This document shows, piece by piece, positions 42,451 through 53,993 of a DNA stretch of 64,000 bases (positions are counted from its first letter, which is position 1; the number at the start of each line of letters is the position of its first letter). The position numbers and the translations under genes are program-made. The stretch is from positions 13,685,912 to 13,749,911 of the forward strand of contig JAJEKV010000008.1 of assembly GCA_021234155.1 (NCBI GenBank). Reading direction: 5' to 3'. Below the pieces are notes generated by a model. That model did not search any database. It was not told the origin of the DNA and saw nothing but the letters and a program-made list of their open reading frames with translations. This DNA comes from Isoetes taiwanensis (lineage: Eukaryota; Streptophyta; Lycopodiopsida; Isoetales; Isoetaceae).

Positions 42451-44638
42451 ATTAAAGTGCTAACATCCTAATGCAAATAATTACCTTTGTATAGAAATGT
42501 CTTCCCCATTTCATTCAAAGTTGCACTAATCTCAGCCAAATCTGCAGGTGAAGTATTGCCATCCAAGAGACGACACCTCCTATACGCATAGTGATTGTAG
42601 AACATGGTTTGGCCTGTTTGTTCTGCCTGCCTGATGAGGGCCTTTTCTGCCTCAACGGAATGGTGCCCGTCGATGATGACGAATTTAATATCATCATTTA
42701 ATAATAGCTCCTCGACGTTCGTCCATACAACAGGCTTGTTCGAGATCATATCCCAAGGTAACACATCCGCTGGCATAGGCATTTGACCTGGATTACTAAT
42801 CATGCTCTGAACAATATCCATGGCATGTGCTGGATCATATCTTCTGCTAACATAAATGGAGCTTGGTGAACGGATGAGGGACTTCACATGGATCGCAAAA
42901 CTTTCCTTAAGACCCAATGGATAATGGTCAGCGTATTTATTCAGCTTGTTGTTTTATGGCTCCTAGTCGCTGCGCCATTTATTCTCAAAAACAAGCCTCC
43001 CATGCCTTCATGGCCCCCCTAGATCTAGGACCCTCCTAGAAGCTTTCAAGTCAGCTAATTCCCTAGCTTGCTGCAAATAGTGACTTGGTATCGGTTTAGT
43101 GAACATGCCTCTTCGCACAGCTGTAACCCCTTGGCAAATAGATATTGGCGTAACTGCTACATTGGTTGGCCAACCATACTTAAAATATGTCTCACCGCTC
43201 ACATCCGCCTTCATGAACGTATCCTTGTATGCGTGAGCTCTACAAAGGAGTAAGTCCGAGCGCATCTTTCTTCTTCGCTTCGTAATCTCCAAGAGCAATT
43301 TGCGCTTGGTGTCATCTTCTTCCTCACAAGAGATTAGGATCCCTTTGTTTGGTCATCTTGTCCCGCTTCCTTTTTCCTCGAAAGAGAGTTAAGTCGAAGC
43401 TTGCCATTTGTCTTGGCAAGGTCAACGCATTCACTCGCACCCCTCGCCCACTTCCTCTTCTCTTCGTGCAGGGTCAGTGGTTGCTATAAGAATCGGCCCT
43501 TCATCATCTAAGGTGAGATCATATGGTAATCGCGATCCGGGTCGCCTACCCTTGACTTCTTGGCGGATTAGAACCCTAATTATTAGGGTTTTCTTCCTCT
43601 TGGCCACCGCAAAAGAAGATGAACATTTTTATAGTACTTTTCGTAATCGTGAGATCATGCTTGGCGGCATTTAAACCTAAATTAGTACAATTCACGCCAT
43701 GGTTGGTAGCTCCTATTTTTGACCATGCTATGCGATTTTGAAACTAAATTAGTTTGCATCCACATTTTAAGCTACATACCCTTTATGAATCCATATTTCA
43801 CACTATTTAACCTCATTGAACATTGCTATCTCCAACCGCCTAACACCGCTATATTCTATATATAAAAAACGAGCAAAATTATGTTCTACAAAACGGACAA
43901 TCGAGCATTAACCGATGGTAATACTTTAAAATTCATGCAAAGCATAATAACTCAAACTCATGCAAAGCATATTAATCAAGGCAAGGAAATATCTCAAATT
44001 CATGCAAGCATAATACTCTCCACACAAAGGTGTATTCTCGTGGGCAAATTAAATACCTTGAATAGGGTTCTGTATTCTCGCGGTATTCTCGATCAACGCC
44101 CTCCGAAACTTGAGAAGAGATCGGTTTTGAGATTCCTCTTCCACCGCTTCCTCTCGCCTCGTCCGGGCCGACCACCTCCTCGTTTTAGAAGACATCTCCC
44201 GAGTCGCCTAGTAACAGAGCCTGGGTCGCCGGATACGCCGAGCTGCTTTTCAAGAAATAGCTTTTTCTACCAGACGAAAATAGCGCTTTTCCCGCACGAG
44301 AAATTTGAATTTCAAGAAAATACAAAAATGCAGCTTTCAAATATTCTTAACACATACAAATAATAATGACGAAGACCCGTCCCACGACTTCTTTCATTAA
44401 GTTTTAAAACCAATCTACCCAAAATGTATCCCGCCAAATTTATCCCGCCAAACGTAAGTTAACCTAATCTTTCTTCTAATTCAATTTTTCCCGACCGCCA
44501 GAGTTTCCATAGCTCGGGATTTCGGAACTCAAATCAGCTTTTCTCAAGAATGGCTACTGCAATTCTCGTACTCATCTCATTCCTATAGCTTGAACATTAA
44601 TTTCCAATAGTAGGTGTTCAATAGCAATTTTCTCGCAG

Positions 44639-44878
44639 CGGTCGAAGATGAATGTTTCATGTTAACTACAAATCAGAAAAGGAAAGTAGGATTATGCAAG
44701 ATTGACTCCATCGATCCGACCGTGAACCGCCATGGAATTCCGCCGGGATAAGTATGTCCGAAAGTTACGTTGATTAATCGCCAGGCGCTTATGGATGAAG
44801 CTTTACCTCGCAGACACCTGGGGGATACGGTTGGAGAAAGTGTTGGAACATTTGTTGCATGGCCAAGAAACCGCTTAA
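44639..44878 (+). pseudogene. Last exon of the small gene, copy B
   Basis: After the acceptor-like TTTTCTCGCAG the frame EDECFMLTTNQKRKVGLCK is open and continues to about 44720, then is broken; it resumes to LEHLLHGQETA and TAA at 44876-44878. A strong upstream donor, AAAC|GTAAGTTAACC, lies at ~44452. Confidence 0.4.
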
Positions 44879-45470
44879 AAAGGTATGTAACATGTATTAC
44901 ATTGTAGAAATATAGAAGTAGACAAAATTTGTTGTATTCATTGGAAAAAGTTTACAATTGTATATAATCTGGATAAACCGGATAAACTAGACAAAATCCC
45001 GCATCATCAAGCAAGCCCGCCCATCAAAGTAGCCGGGCTATCGACACTCCCATTTTCATAGCCGGGCATAGTGAATCGACGTAAACCCCAAAGAAAAACA
45101 CCAGCTCTAGCTCCACCTCCCCCCGGCCGCTTCCACCTCCACCTCCCCAAGCCTCCTCCTCGCCCCATTGGTTGAACCTCCAATGCATCGTGATAGCGCC
45201 AAGCGTAGTGGTTCCATTGGTTGAGCCATCTCCATTGCATCGTGATACCGCTTGGGTAGTGGTTCGTGTTGGGGCATCCCGCATAGAGGCTAACCACTAA
45301 GAAACGCAGCCTCATTTTGAATCTCGAAATGACGGATGTGAGATTCACTCTCGATCAATGCATGTACCGCATTCTCGGCGATTAGATAAGAGGGCCAGCC
45401 TCGGCGATTGCAAGGGCCCCGTGAGCCCGTGATCTATCATTGCCCTCAAGGCCTTCCGCCGCCATCATCA

Positions 45471-45650
45471 TTACTTGATCCAAGTACCCGTGGGTTGCAA
45501 GATCGGTGCTCCAGCCGACCGGTGCTCTAAATGCGGCCGCTTCAACCGGACCGAGATTGGAGCCAAACCGAGCCGGGCCGGTGGATTGCCGCCCAAATGT
45601 AATTCCAATGCATCTTCGCCACCAACCGGGTGATTAATGTAACTTGGCAT
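45471..45650 (-). CDS. Small ORF MPSYINHPVG..., copy B, 59 aa
   Basis: Open from the ATG at 45650 to TAA at 45471. Begins MPSYINHPVGGEDALELHLG and ends PTGTWIK; the middle is basic and Pro-rich. Copy A is identical for the first ten residues and then diverges. As in A, further Gly-rich frames follow (45007-45350), so the ancestral protein may have been longer. Unknown function. Confidence 0.35.
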   Translation of the reverse strand: MPSYINHPVGGEDALELHLGGNPPARLGLAPISVRLKRPHLEHRSAGAPILQPTGTWIK

Positions 45651-45811
45651 CTATCAATAGGAAGTGAGCTTTAGTATCGCTTGTTATATTTATTTATTTA
45701 TAAACTTAGAAAACTAAGAGACACGCCTTCCCACGTTTAGCGTTAAAAGTTGAAAAGTAGGGATAGGAAAATTATTTGCACGCCAAGGCGTATTCGCTAG
45801 AGGGGAGAAAA

Positions 45812-45915
45812 AAAAGACAGATAGATAAGTAATAGATAAAGGCCGCAATTATTTACACGCTTTTAAATAATTGCCCCGCCTTTATCTATTTACTTATCTA
45901 TCCGCATGTGTTTTT
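45812..45915. repeat. Hairpin with nested inverted loop, copy B
   Basis: Arms around AGATAGATAAGT / ACTTATCTAT as in copy A, but the centre contains GCAATTATTTA-CACGCTTT-TAAATAATTGC, itself an inverted repeat. Flanked by GGGAGAAAAAAAA and TTTTTTTCTCCC. Confidence 0.7.
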
Positions 45916-46123
45916 TTCTCCCTCTCTCGCCGAGTGCACCGAAATGCAGTATTCATGTTGAAGGCTAAGGTTAGCATAAAACACGCTTTTAGCGTGTTTC
46001 AAATATTATCTTTCGCTGTTTCAAATATTATCTTCAGATTTTTCTAATGCTTTCTACTACACTTATTCATAATAGAAACTTGCATGCAATAGCATGATTA
46101 ATTCAGAAGAGAAACTCAAGAAT

Positions 46124-46243
46124 TTACTGAACAAAAAGAAGCGTATGAAGTTTATAAAAACTATTCTCGTTTTCATAAACATCATCCGCTTCCTCACCGA
46201 AAGCAAATGCAAAAGCTTGTCTTCTTGGATTAAACCCGCCATT
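46124..46243 (-). CDS. Small ORF MAGLIQEDKL..., copy B, 39 aa
   Basis: Open from the ATG at 46243. Acidic centre (FGEEADDVYENENSF) and a hydrophobic end (HTLLFVQ). Preserved relative to copy A, where a TAG interrupts it. It lies downstream of the second TATA/CACGCC module of this copy. Could be a complete microprotein or a first exon. Confidence 0.4.
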   Translation of the reverse strand, partial: NGGFNPRRQAFAFAFGEEADDVYENENSFYKLHTLLFVQ

Positions 46244-46549
46244 GAGATGAAACTTAAAACCTAAATGAAAACTAACCTTGAGTTCTCGAGGTCGGAAGGA
46301 TTCAAGAACTGAGGACTATGCTTGTGGTTTTAATTCGAGGCTTTTCGATTCACAGACCTTAGTCCTCTCGCTACAGATGCTATGTTAACTAAAAAGACGA
46401 GTCTTTTAATAAGTTAGGAATTGCCAAAACCAAACATCTAACATTGCCAATATAAATCGCTCACCAAGATTTCGTGAGGGCGGATCCAAACACGCCAGGT
46501 TTAAACCGCAAAATCGTATGAAGGAAGGAAGAAAATGTAGGAACTTTGA

Positions 46550-46640
46550 GAGCGTGAAATGGATTTATATAGGCATAATTAGAAATAAGTTAGCGTGAAT
46601 AATTGATTGCTTGAATTAACACGCCTGGCGTACGGTCTTC
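46550..46640 (-). promoter_or_regulatory. Second TATA/CACGCC promoter module, copy B
   Basis: On the minus strand: ACGCCAGGCGTGTTAATT-type palindrome (near 46630), TCAATTATTCACGC, TTTCTAATTATGCC and TATATAAATCC (about 46560). Same order as 5415-5505. Confidence 0.6.
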
Positions 46641-47214
46641 CCGCCAGACATGACATGTATATGGTATATATGGAGAATATTGCATTTCATGCAATAAATT
46701 CTCACGGCATTTTATTCCATTTATTGCATTCGAAAAAATAGAATTTATAAATTTTATATAGGCTAAATTAAAAATGATTTTAAAGGCAAAATTATCAAGG
46801 CTAAAAAATGACTTGTAAGGTTGGGGAATTGTTTTAGGTCGTATAGGAAAATTTCCTATGGTTACTGTGATGAATCAAAGATTTCTCATGTGGTTGATTT
46901 ATAGTGTTCCCGAGACTTTGTTGAGACAAAATTTGCAGATACAAAATTTTAGAGAAAACAAAGAGGAGACAAAATAATTGGAGAAAACAGTTGGATGTAA
47001 TTCAAATAATTTTATGTACGTAAAAAACTGCTCAAGAACACCGCTTTGAAGAAAAATTTTATGAAAACCGCTTTGATTTCATTCATAAAAGTTATATGTA
47101 CAAAAAGTAAGTAAGCCCGGCGGCTTTTCACAAAATTACATGAAAAATATGCCCTGAGGGGTGTCCAAAGCTTCAAGCAAACCAAAAACAAAAAGGGGTC
47201 ACCTCGATCTCGCA

Positions 47215-47720
47215 TCATTGATCTTCCACGCCTGCATCAAAGAAGAAAGAAAGGTGTTAGAAAAGAAAGAAAGGTGAAAAAAAAAAAAAAGCAGACATGC
47301 AAACCTGGCTCATCTCTCAACCATTCTAAAAACTGGTCGAATTGTCGACCTTCCTCCTCATCTTCTTCCTCCGCCTCCTCCTCCTCCTCCTCCTCCTCTT
47401 CTTCTCGAGATTTCATTCTCTCGCTTCGTGGTCAAGCCAACCCCGGCAGAGCAGCGGTCATGTGCTCTTGAGAGGACATCTCCTCCTTTCCTCCAACTCC
47501 TCCTCCTCCTCCTCCTTCCTCCTCTTCATCGAGGAGGAATCGAGGAGCTCAACTCCTCCCTTCCATGTCCACCTTCCTCTTCCTCCTCTTCATCGAGGAG
47601 GAATCGAGGAGAATTGGGCAAGAAAATCTATGAGGGGGGAATAGAGGGGTTTTTCAACCCGACGCCTTTTGACGAGACTCGGTTCTTCATGAAGTTCGAA
47701 AGCCGAGGTCTGAACGCCAT
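47215..47720 (-). pseudogene. Small acidic protein, copy B
   Basis: ATG at 47720 corresponds to 4344 in copy A, although the first codons differ. Glu-rich and Ser-rich middle; the end of exon 1 reads DEEEGRQFDQFLEWLRDEPG. Intron 47232-47304 and stop at 47215-47217 match copy A. Frame interruptions occur in the Glu-rich part, where GAG/GGA tracts vary in length between the copies. Confidence 0.5.
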
Positions 47721-47754
47721 GGCGCGCGTAAAAAATTTGGACAGAATGGAGGTC

Positions 47755-47850
47755 TTGAGAGCGTGAACCGATTTATATAGGGTTAATTAGAAATTAGCGT
47801 GAATAATTTATTGCCTCAAATAACACGCCAGCGCATTTAAATTCCCCGCT
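47755..47850 (-). promoter_or_regulatory. Promoter module of the acidic gene, copy B
   Basis: On the minus strand: GCGCTGGCGTGTTATTTGAG, ATTATTCACGC, TTTCTAATTAACCC, TATATAAATCGG and TTCACGC. Matches 4225-4310. Confidence 0.6.
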
Positions 47851-48192
47851 ATATATCATCTAGGGTATATTATTATGGATAATAAATTCTCACGCCTATC
47901 AGCTATATGTCTTTTCAGAATCATATATCCAAATTTTCGATAATTAAAATTAGGATATATTTATATAAATGTCATTTCCTTTGTTGTTGCCAATGAAAAA
48001 TTTTGTTTTAAATGATTTCGCTTTTACCATTGTTATTATTATATTAAACCTATTTCCAAGGAATTTCTTGCTTTTAAAAAAATTTGATTTACCTCTACAT
48101 ATTCCATAAATGTAATGCATTTTTTTTTATCTTATGGTGTAATAATTTTTTCCTACTCATTGACTAAAAAGGGGTGCAATTTGCCTAGGTCA

Positions 48193-51059
48193 ATGGTGCC
48201 TCCAACTCAAGATGGTGTGCAACATATTGAAAAGAGTAATATCAATGAAAAGCCAACTCCTAGCAAGAATGTTGAAGAAAAACAATTAGTCCTCTATAGT
48301 AGGGTGCAATGGAGGAACAAGAAGGTGAGAATCATGCACAAGTGCAACAAGGAAATAGTAGGCCAAGGAGTCATTGTGCTAGCAGATCCCCGGTCAAGCT
48401 GTTAATGATGAAAGGCTAGGGAAGACAATATTGGTATTGCAATTTCGATGTTGGAAGACAACCGAAAGGTAAAGGTTTGGGTGACAAGGAATGTTTTGGT
48501 TGTGTCAAGCAATTGGAGGTTCCTTGCATCATGGCATGGCCTATAAGTAGTGTTCAATTTGTGGAGGATTATATTTTTCCGAGCCCCGAGGTTGTTGGGG
48601 ACAATGATTGTCTTGATATTGATCCATTGGCAGTTGGAACTCTAAACCTAGGCAAAAGGGGAGAAGTATCAGTTGCCAGACATTATCCTAGCAAAAGAGC
48701 CAAGTTGAACGTGAGACAATGGTGAAGGTTAGGGGCTCAAATTGTTGTTGGAGTGCTTGTATGCAATTCTTTACAATAGAACAATTACTTTTCAAGAGTA
48801 CACTGTTGATGAGAGGAGGACCTACATGTACACAATCTTCGAGCATGCACTTCAAGATGAAAGAAACCCAAACAGAAAAAGATACCCTTTGCTAGGCAAA
48901 TGGATATGTGCAAAAGCATGGCAGAGTATCCATGCAATTCCAACTTCTTCATGGCATAATTGGCAAAAGAAACAGGCAGAGGGGAACAGGATTGCTTTAC
49001 ATGGAAATAATGGTTTGTTGAGACCAACAGCTAGGACCTTGGTCGCCAGGAGATATTTGAAAATATATTGATTTCAATGCAGTCTATGCCACACAAAAAG
49101 TAGAAGGGATGAAAAGGGAAGAGCAGCTTGTTGAGAAAAAGGTTGCCATCACATTGTACTCAAAAGAGTATTTTGAAGAAGTGAATTCCCTACTTCGAGA
49201 ATTGGGAATTCTTCCAATATCCCAACCTAGCTTTAGTAGGTTATGGAAGAAGCATTTCAATCATGTCACCATAGCAACTTCAAACAACTTTGCAAAGTGC
49301 AATTTATGTGCTAAGTTGAAGGAGACTCTTGATAAGACGCGCAACCTAGTCAAAGGGCTAGGATAAGGGAGCATATGAAGGACCATATGACTCCACCAAC
49401 TATCATGTAGATCATGTTATTGGATGTGGAGGACTTTATCCGCATTGGAACCCAATAACTATTTATGTATTATACATGACAAGATGGACCAGCAAAAGAC
49501 TTGTCTTCCACAATTCAAGTACATACCAAAGTCATGTGGAAGATCATACCCTTTACAGATCTCAATGATCGGGCAATCTTGCATGGGCGTAATCAAACCT
49601 ACTATGGCCATTTTAGTTTTAAGTTGTGGAGTGATGGTCCAGATTTTCATATTGGGAGTATCATGAGGTGTTTGAGAAACTATGAAAATGGATACAATGG
49701 TCACCTCCGTGACCTTACAGCCTAGCCAGCACTACATAGAGCATTGTTAGATAGAAACCCTAACAATATTGAAAAAGTTCAGCAAGGCAAGGTTTAGGAA
49801 GCATGGGTCTAATGAACATGTTGGAGCTTCAACTTCACGTGCTAAACCTCAAGGTCTACCCAAAAGGTTTCTCTTGCAACTTGATAATTGTGTCCGCCAA
49901 AATAAGAACAGTGGATGTTTTCTTTCCTATCCTACTTAACAAATGTGGGGATATTTGAAAGAGTTAATTTAGGGTTTCTATGCCCGGCATACCCATGAGG
50001 ATGTGGATGCATTATTTGGCAAATATAGTTGTATACCCAAGCAAAGAGACAAGGACCAACTTTCCTAGGCTAATGGAAATCTTGCATGAATGCACTACTC
50101 CAAACCCTATAGCTTCTCATATAGAAGAAGTGCCCGATTGGAAGAGCTTTGTGGATGGTTATACATTGGATCTTGAAGGTCATTCCAGCCCTCTGCAGCA
50201 GCTCACTTTTTGGGTGAGAGATGAGATTCCAATCTTCCAATGGAAGATGAGACCTTCAGAGGATGAGTGGAGAGGAGGGGAGGAAATATGGCGAGAGATG
50301 AGAATGGCAAGCCTATGATACCTCCAGGTCAACCAAAAGCTCTAAAACCTACTAAAGAAGTGAAGCAATTGGGATTGACTAAGGAAGGAATCCAGACTAT
50401 ATAAAGCATTGGCAAACCAATCCGTGATGACACCAACCGCCTTGGTTGGCTTTCTTATCGAAGAAGGTGATTAACCCGTTGGGGAGATAGACACATCCCT
50501 CGATGAATTGAAAGAAGGGTGGTTGCCTAAAAACTAGGTGGAAGACCTTAGCAGTGCCGAGGATGTTGATGACACCAGAAATAGCATTCGCAAGCAATAT
50601 GCTCCTCCTCCTTCCGACAAACACTATGTTGGTCCTAAGAACAATAGGCCAAAGTTTCTAGGCATGGATGCTTATGAACCTTCCAATCGACTTGGAATGC
50701 CACTAATTTGTGGTAGTAAAGCCGCCAGATTTAGATACATATCCAAAGGTGGTTGGGGTTCACTATCTCCTCGATATTTGCAAAAGAAGAAGGTAATATT
50801 AACTTCAACCATGTGCGGTGGGAATGGTGGTGTCCAAAGCATCGCTTGACCAACGATCGGATAAAGAAAGGTACTCGATTGTTGGACAAAGAGATGGAGG
50901 AGAAACCGAAAGTGATCCCCGATCTTTGGCTAGACTATGAAAGTGTTTTGTACTCATAGACTCCAAACACTATTCCAAATTTTAGAAATGCAAGAATTAC
51001 AATACCTCGTGATGTCGAATAAGGCTATGATATCATTGGGGGTGCTTGAAGAAAGTTGA
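48193..51059 (+). pseudogene. DDE transposase of element B, frameshifted
   Basis: Begins MVPPTQDGVQHIEKSNINEK; an acceptor-like TTTGCCTAG lies just upstream. Contains QLEVPCIMAWPISS, a CCWSAC cluster followed by a -1 frame change to CLYAILYNRTITFQEY, HDKMDQQKTCLPQF (~49480), LLQLDNCVRQNKNSG (~49875), HTHEDVDALFG (~49990) and a C-terminal FTIS...VEWWCP region. Frame breaks near 48390, 49060, 49365, 49940, 50320 and later. The break after the CCWSAC cluster is shared with copy A; most others are not. The tail ends with the TGA at 51057. Confidence 0.8.
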
Positions 51060-51227
51060 ATAACTATGTAAATTTTGTTATCACGCTTTTATGATATGGT
51101 GCTATATTGTGAAATATTGACTATTTTGTAAATAACATGATATTACGCTTTCATAATTTTGAGGTGAAATGTGTGAATTTGAATATGCTACTAAAAACGT
51201 GCAATATGAAATTTGTCCCAAAATTAA

Positions 51228-51258
51228 GACATAATCCCAATTTAATTAAATGATGGTT
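51228..51258 (-). repeat. Right terminal inverted repeat of element B
   Basis: Starts GACATAATCCC and ends AAATGATGGTT; the duplication TAGA follows at once. It corresponds to the left end of element A. Confidence 0.9.
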
Positions 51259-51472
51259 TAGAATGAAAATGACAAGATCGCATCGCATACCGCACCTGAT
51301 CAACCGGACGAAAGAGCACAAATGACACGATACACCCCCGCTAAATGGCTTAATAGCACCAACCTTAGTCAACCTCAAGAGAGCGATGTGGCAAAAGCAC
51401 CAACAAGTCACCAGAACCTCGAGATTTTCTAGCACGTGATAAACAAGCAAATGGAGACTAGGATACCCAAAG

Positions 51473-51721
51473 ATGGATGCACTCAACACGCCGCGTAATC
51501 CCCAACCGGTGAATAAAGCAGCCATCGCCAACATGGACGGGAGGATAGAGGGAGTGGAAAAGACGAGCGAGGAAGTGCAGCGCAGAATGAACGAGTTGGA
51601 GGAGGAGAAAACCAAGATTCTGAATAGGTTGGTTGAATTAGAAAAAGAAAATGTTCAATTGAATGCATGGGAATCGTTTGATAAAATAAAGCCGCACATC
51701 ATAGAGTATGAGGAAATGTAA
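51473..51721 (+). pseudogene. LINE ORF1 remnant, coiled coil
   Basis: 82-aa frame with IEGVEKTSEEVQRRMNELEE and KILNRLVELEKENVQL, a heptad-type pattern expected for a trimerising LINE ORF1 protein. The frame is lost after 51721; the purine-rich sequence to 52500 shows only short frames. Confidence 0.5.
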
Positions 51722-52614
51722 TAGAATTAGGCATGACGTTAGGTTGATAGGGGCAGCGTAGAAACCTAACGCAGGATACGCACCGAAAGTGACCGCGGCG
51801 ATAGAGGTGGTCTTCAAAGAATCATTGTCAAAGCCGTACGTTCGGGCCAATGGAGGGGGAGGGCGAGGCACATAAATTTGACGCTCAGGGACCAGTCAGC
51901 CAAGCAAAGATTGATGCGCACGGGATCCAGGCTGAGGAACGGGATCAAGGTACAGGAAGCCCTAACAGTCATGCAACGGCAAGGGCTACACAGGGAGCTG
52001 GCCAAGGCCACAGAACTCAACCGTGCAGGGGTACGCATATATATCCGCACAAAAGAGTAATGAATTGATGAAACATCGCAGAGCGTAGGTTCGAATATTG
52101 GAAATAGGGAGATCGGGCGGATGCGAGAAAGGAGAATATAAACCCAATGGGGGTCCCCGGCTGTACGTGGGCACGAAACATGGCAATGGAGAGGGCAATA
52201 GCAAAGACTAACCCCGACTACCTAACCAAGCATGTAAGGGAAGAAAAGGCGTAAAAGAGGACGGGCGACCCGACAACGCAAGCCGGGAACATGGATCCAA
52301 CCCCAACCATGAAGACAAGGGAGAGACCGAGAAGAATGGGAAACGGAGCGTAATTGACACCTGAGACCCCAAGAGAGCAATCTCGGGAAAAAAACGCCAA
52401 GATATGGTATTGAACTCCATCGGGTACCCTTTGGATGACGGGAGAGGTTGAAGGAGCACACAGCCAGATATAATATGTCTGGTGGAGACATGGGAACACA
52501 ACTTAAAACGGCTGCCAGAAGAGGAAGGGTACCAGCTATTCACATGCTGGAAGGACAAGGAGTGCAGGATTAGCATGCTATGTAAAAGAAAATGTAGTAA
52601 ACAATGCATGTATT

Positions 52615-53993
52615 TTGCAAATCGATGTCAATAAGAGATACATGATTTTGAATATACAGCTACAAAACAAAATGGAGCTAATTCTGATTTTAGCTTACTA
52701 CCCACCAAGTAGTGATAAGCTAGAGCTGCTAGAATTGGGGGAGACTATGATGAAATGGAAGGAACAAGGATCAATGATATTAATGGGTGATCTAAACGCC
52801 AGAACGGGGCAGGAACATGCACAAATTGTGAACATGGGAAGTACAAACGAGCAATGGATGAGCACGACAAGATCAGAGGAATGGAACAGACATAAAGAAG
52901 ACAGAGCAGAAGTCAATGCCAGAGGAGAGTTACTACTCGAGATATGTTCGACCACAGGGGGCATTATAGCTAATGGAGTACAGAGGTGGGAAGGGTCAGG
53001 AAAGTACACAAGTCAAAATGCACACGGGAGAAGTATAGTGGATTATGTGATAATGAATGACACAGCAGCAGAGATAGTATCGGGATTTAGACTATTAGAA
53101 TGGCCGATCGGGAAAAGGGAGAGACACAGACCTATACAGCTGACACTTACAGGGAATGAACACACCTCGAGTGACAGACATCAAAAGACAGAGGAGGTCA
53201 ATGGGAAACTGAAAATACAGTTTCAAGAGAAGCGGGTGGATATATTTGTACAGTATATTAAAGACGAGATGGGAAAATGGAACTGGGGGGCATATAGGGC
53301 AGACGAAAATGGGGACATGCTTAACGATATAACAGTGAAGGTAGCAACGGAGGTGTTCGGAAAGAGAAGAAGAAAAAGAGGGAAGGACGCATTCAAGGCC
53401 TCGAGTCGGTACGACGATGAGTGTAGAGAACAAAAAAGGAAGGTCAGAGCGCATAGAGGGAGAGAGACATATCAATCCGAAAGAATGGTGTACTTGAAGA
53501 TGCTGAAGGCGAAGAGAAACAAAAACTTGGTACAGCACCAATGGGGACTGGCTAAACTTCTGAAAAAGAAACCCCGGAAATTCTGGAAAGGATTTAAAGG
53601 GAAAGGGAAAGGGAATCAGAAAAAGGATAGCATGCAAGACGATATTGGGGCAGACGGGTGGGAGAGATACCTGGAAAACCTGTATAAGACCGGAGCATCT
53701 CCAGCACCAATACCAGAGCTGCAAGAGATGGACAAATCGTGTTTTAGCACACAGGAAGTGATGATAGCACTAAACAGAATGGCCAATAACAAAGCCCCAG
53801 ACCTATATGGATTAACAGTGGAGTTGTTAAAATGTGCAGACATAGCGTTAGGAAAACAGGTGACAGATATATTCAACGGCATCATACACACAAGACTTCC
53901 ATCTAGATGGGCGTATAACAGGGTGATACCCCTACACAATGGAGGGAGTAGACAGGAACCTGGAAATTATAGAACCATAATGGTGAGTCATTA
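52615..53993 (+). pseudogene. LINE ORF2, endonuclease and N-terminal RT part
   Basis: Open for 459 codons. Endonuclease: LILAYYPPSSDK, MGDLNARTGQ, NARGELLLEIC, SIVDYVIMND and WPIGKRERHRPI. Then a basic linker and the start of the RT: NRMANNKAPDLYGLTVELLK, RWAYNRVIPLHNGG and NYRTIMVS, where it is cut by the insertion at 53994. The beginning of the endonuclease is in another frame upstream of 52615. Confidence 0.8.

Larger units (their letters stand above)
39242..44195 (-). pseudogene. Composite RGG / ParB-like / HAD gene, copy B
   Basis: Best-preserved parts: the ParB/sulfiredoxin-like exon (42468-42917) with SSIYVSRRYDPAHAMDIVQS, FVIIDGHHSVEAEKALIRQ and TLNEMGKTFLYK, ending at a GTAATT donor; a preceding open stretch (43008-43298) with YGWPTNVAVTPISICQG; and the HAD exon (39242-39880) with VFDLNGVLCKTF, TFWDQNKCVKFTNLKD, GKPIFIKHLSNMMDELG, DDIIIVDDDALKCF and the HGLIP end. 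In FCP1-type HADs these correspond to the nucleophile loop, the WDQ region, the conserved Lys and the late DD motif. Exon 1 starts at the ATG at 44195. The DGHHSVEAE motif matches the DGxHR-type nucleotide-binding motif of ParB/Srx folds, with Ser in place of Arg. Frame breaks remain between exons, so the fusion of all parts into one protein is inferred from exon phases. Confidence 0.62.
38905..51258 (+). mobile_element. Large TIR DNA transposon, copy B (12.35 kb)
   Basis: Terminal repeats of 31 bp (38905-38935 and 51228-51258) with AACCATCAT ends, and a 4-bp duplication TAGA (38901-38904 and 51259-51262). The gene set is the same as in copy A in opposite orientation, with the transposase on the + strand at the right end. 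Some tracts are nearly identical to A (for example the transposase N-terminus), while others differ by many small indels and G/C-changing substitutions. Confidence 0.88.

Noticed and set aside
816-51258. One single 50-kb transposon with 12-kb terminal inverted repeats
   Set aside because: Each 12-kb arm has its own terminal repeats and its own 4-bp duplication (AATT and TAGA), so they are two separate insertions.
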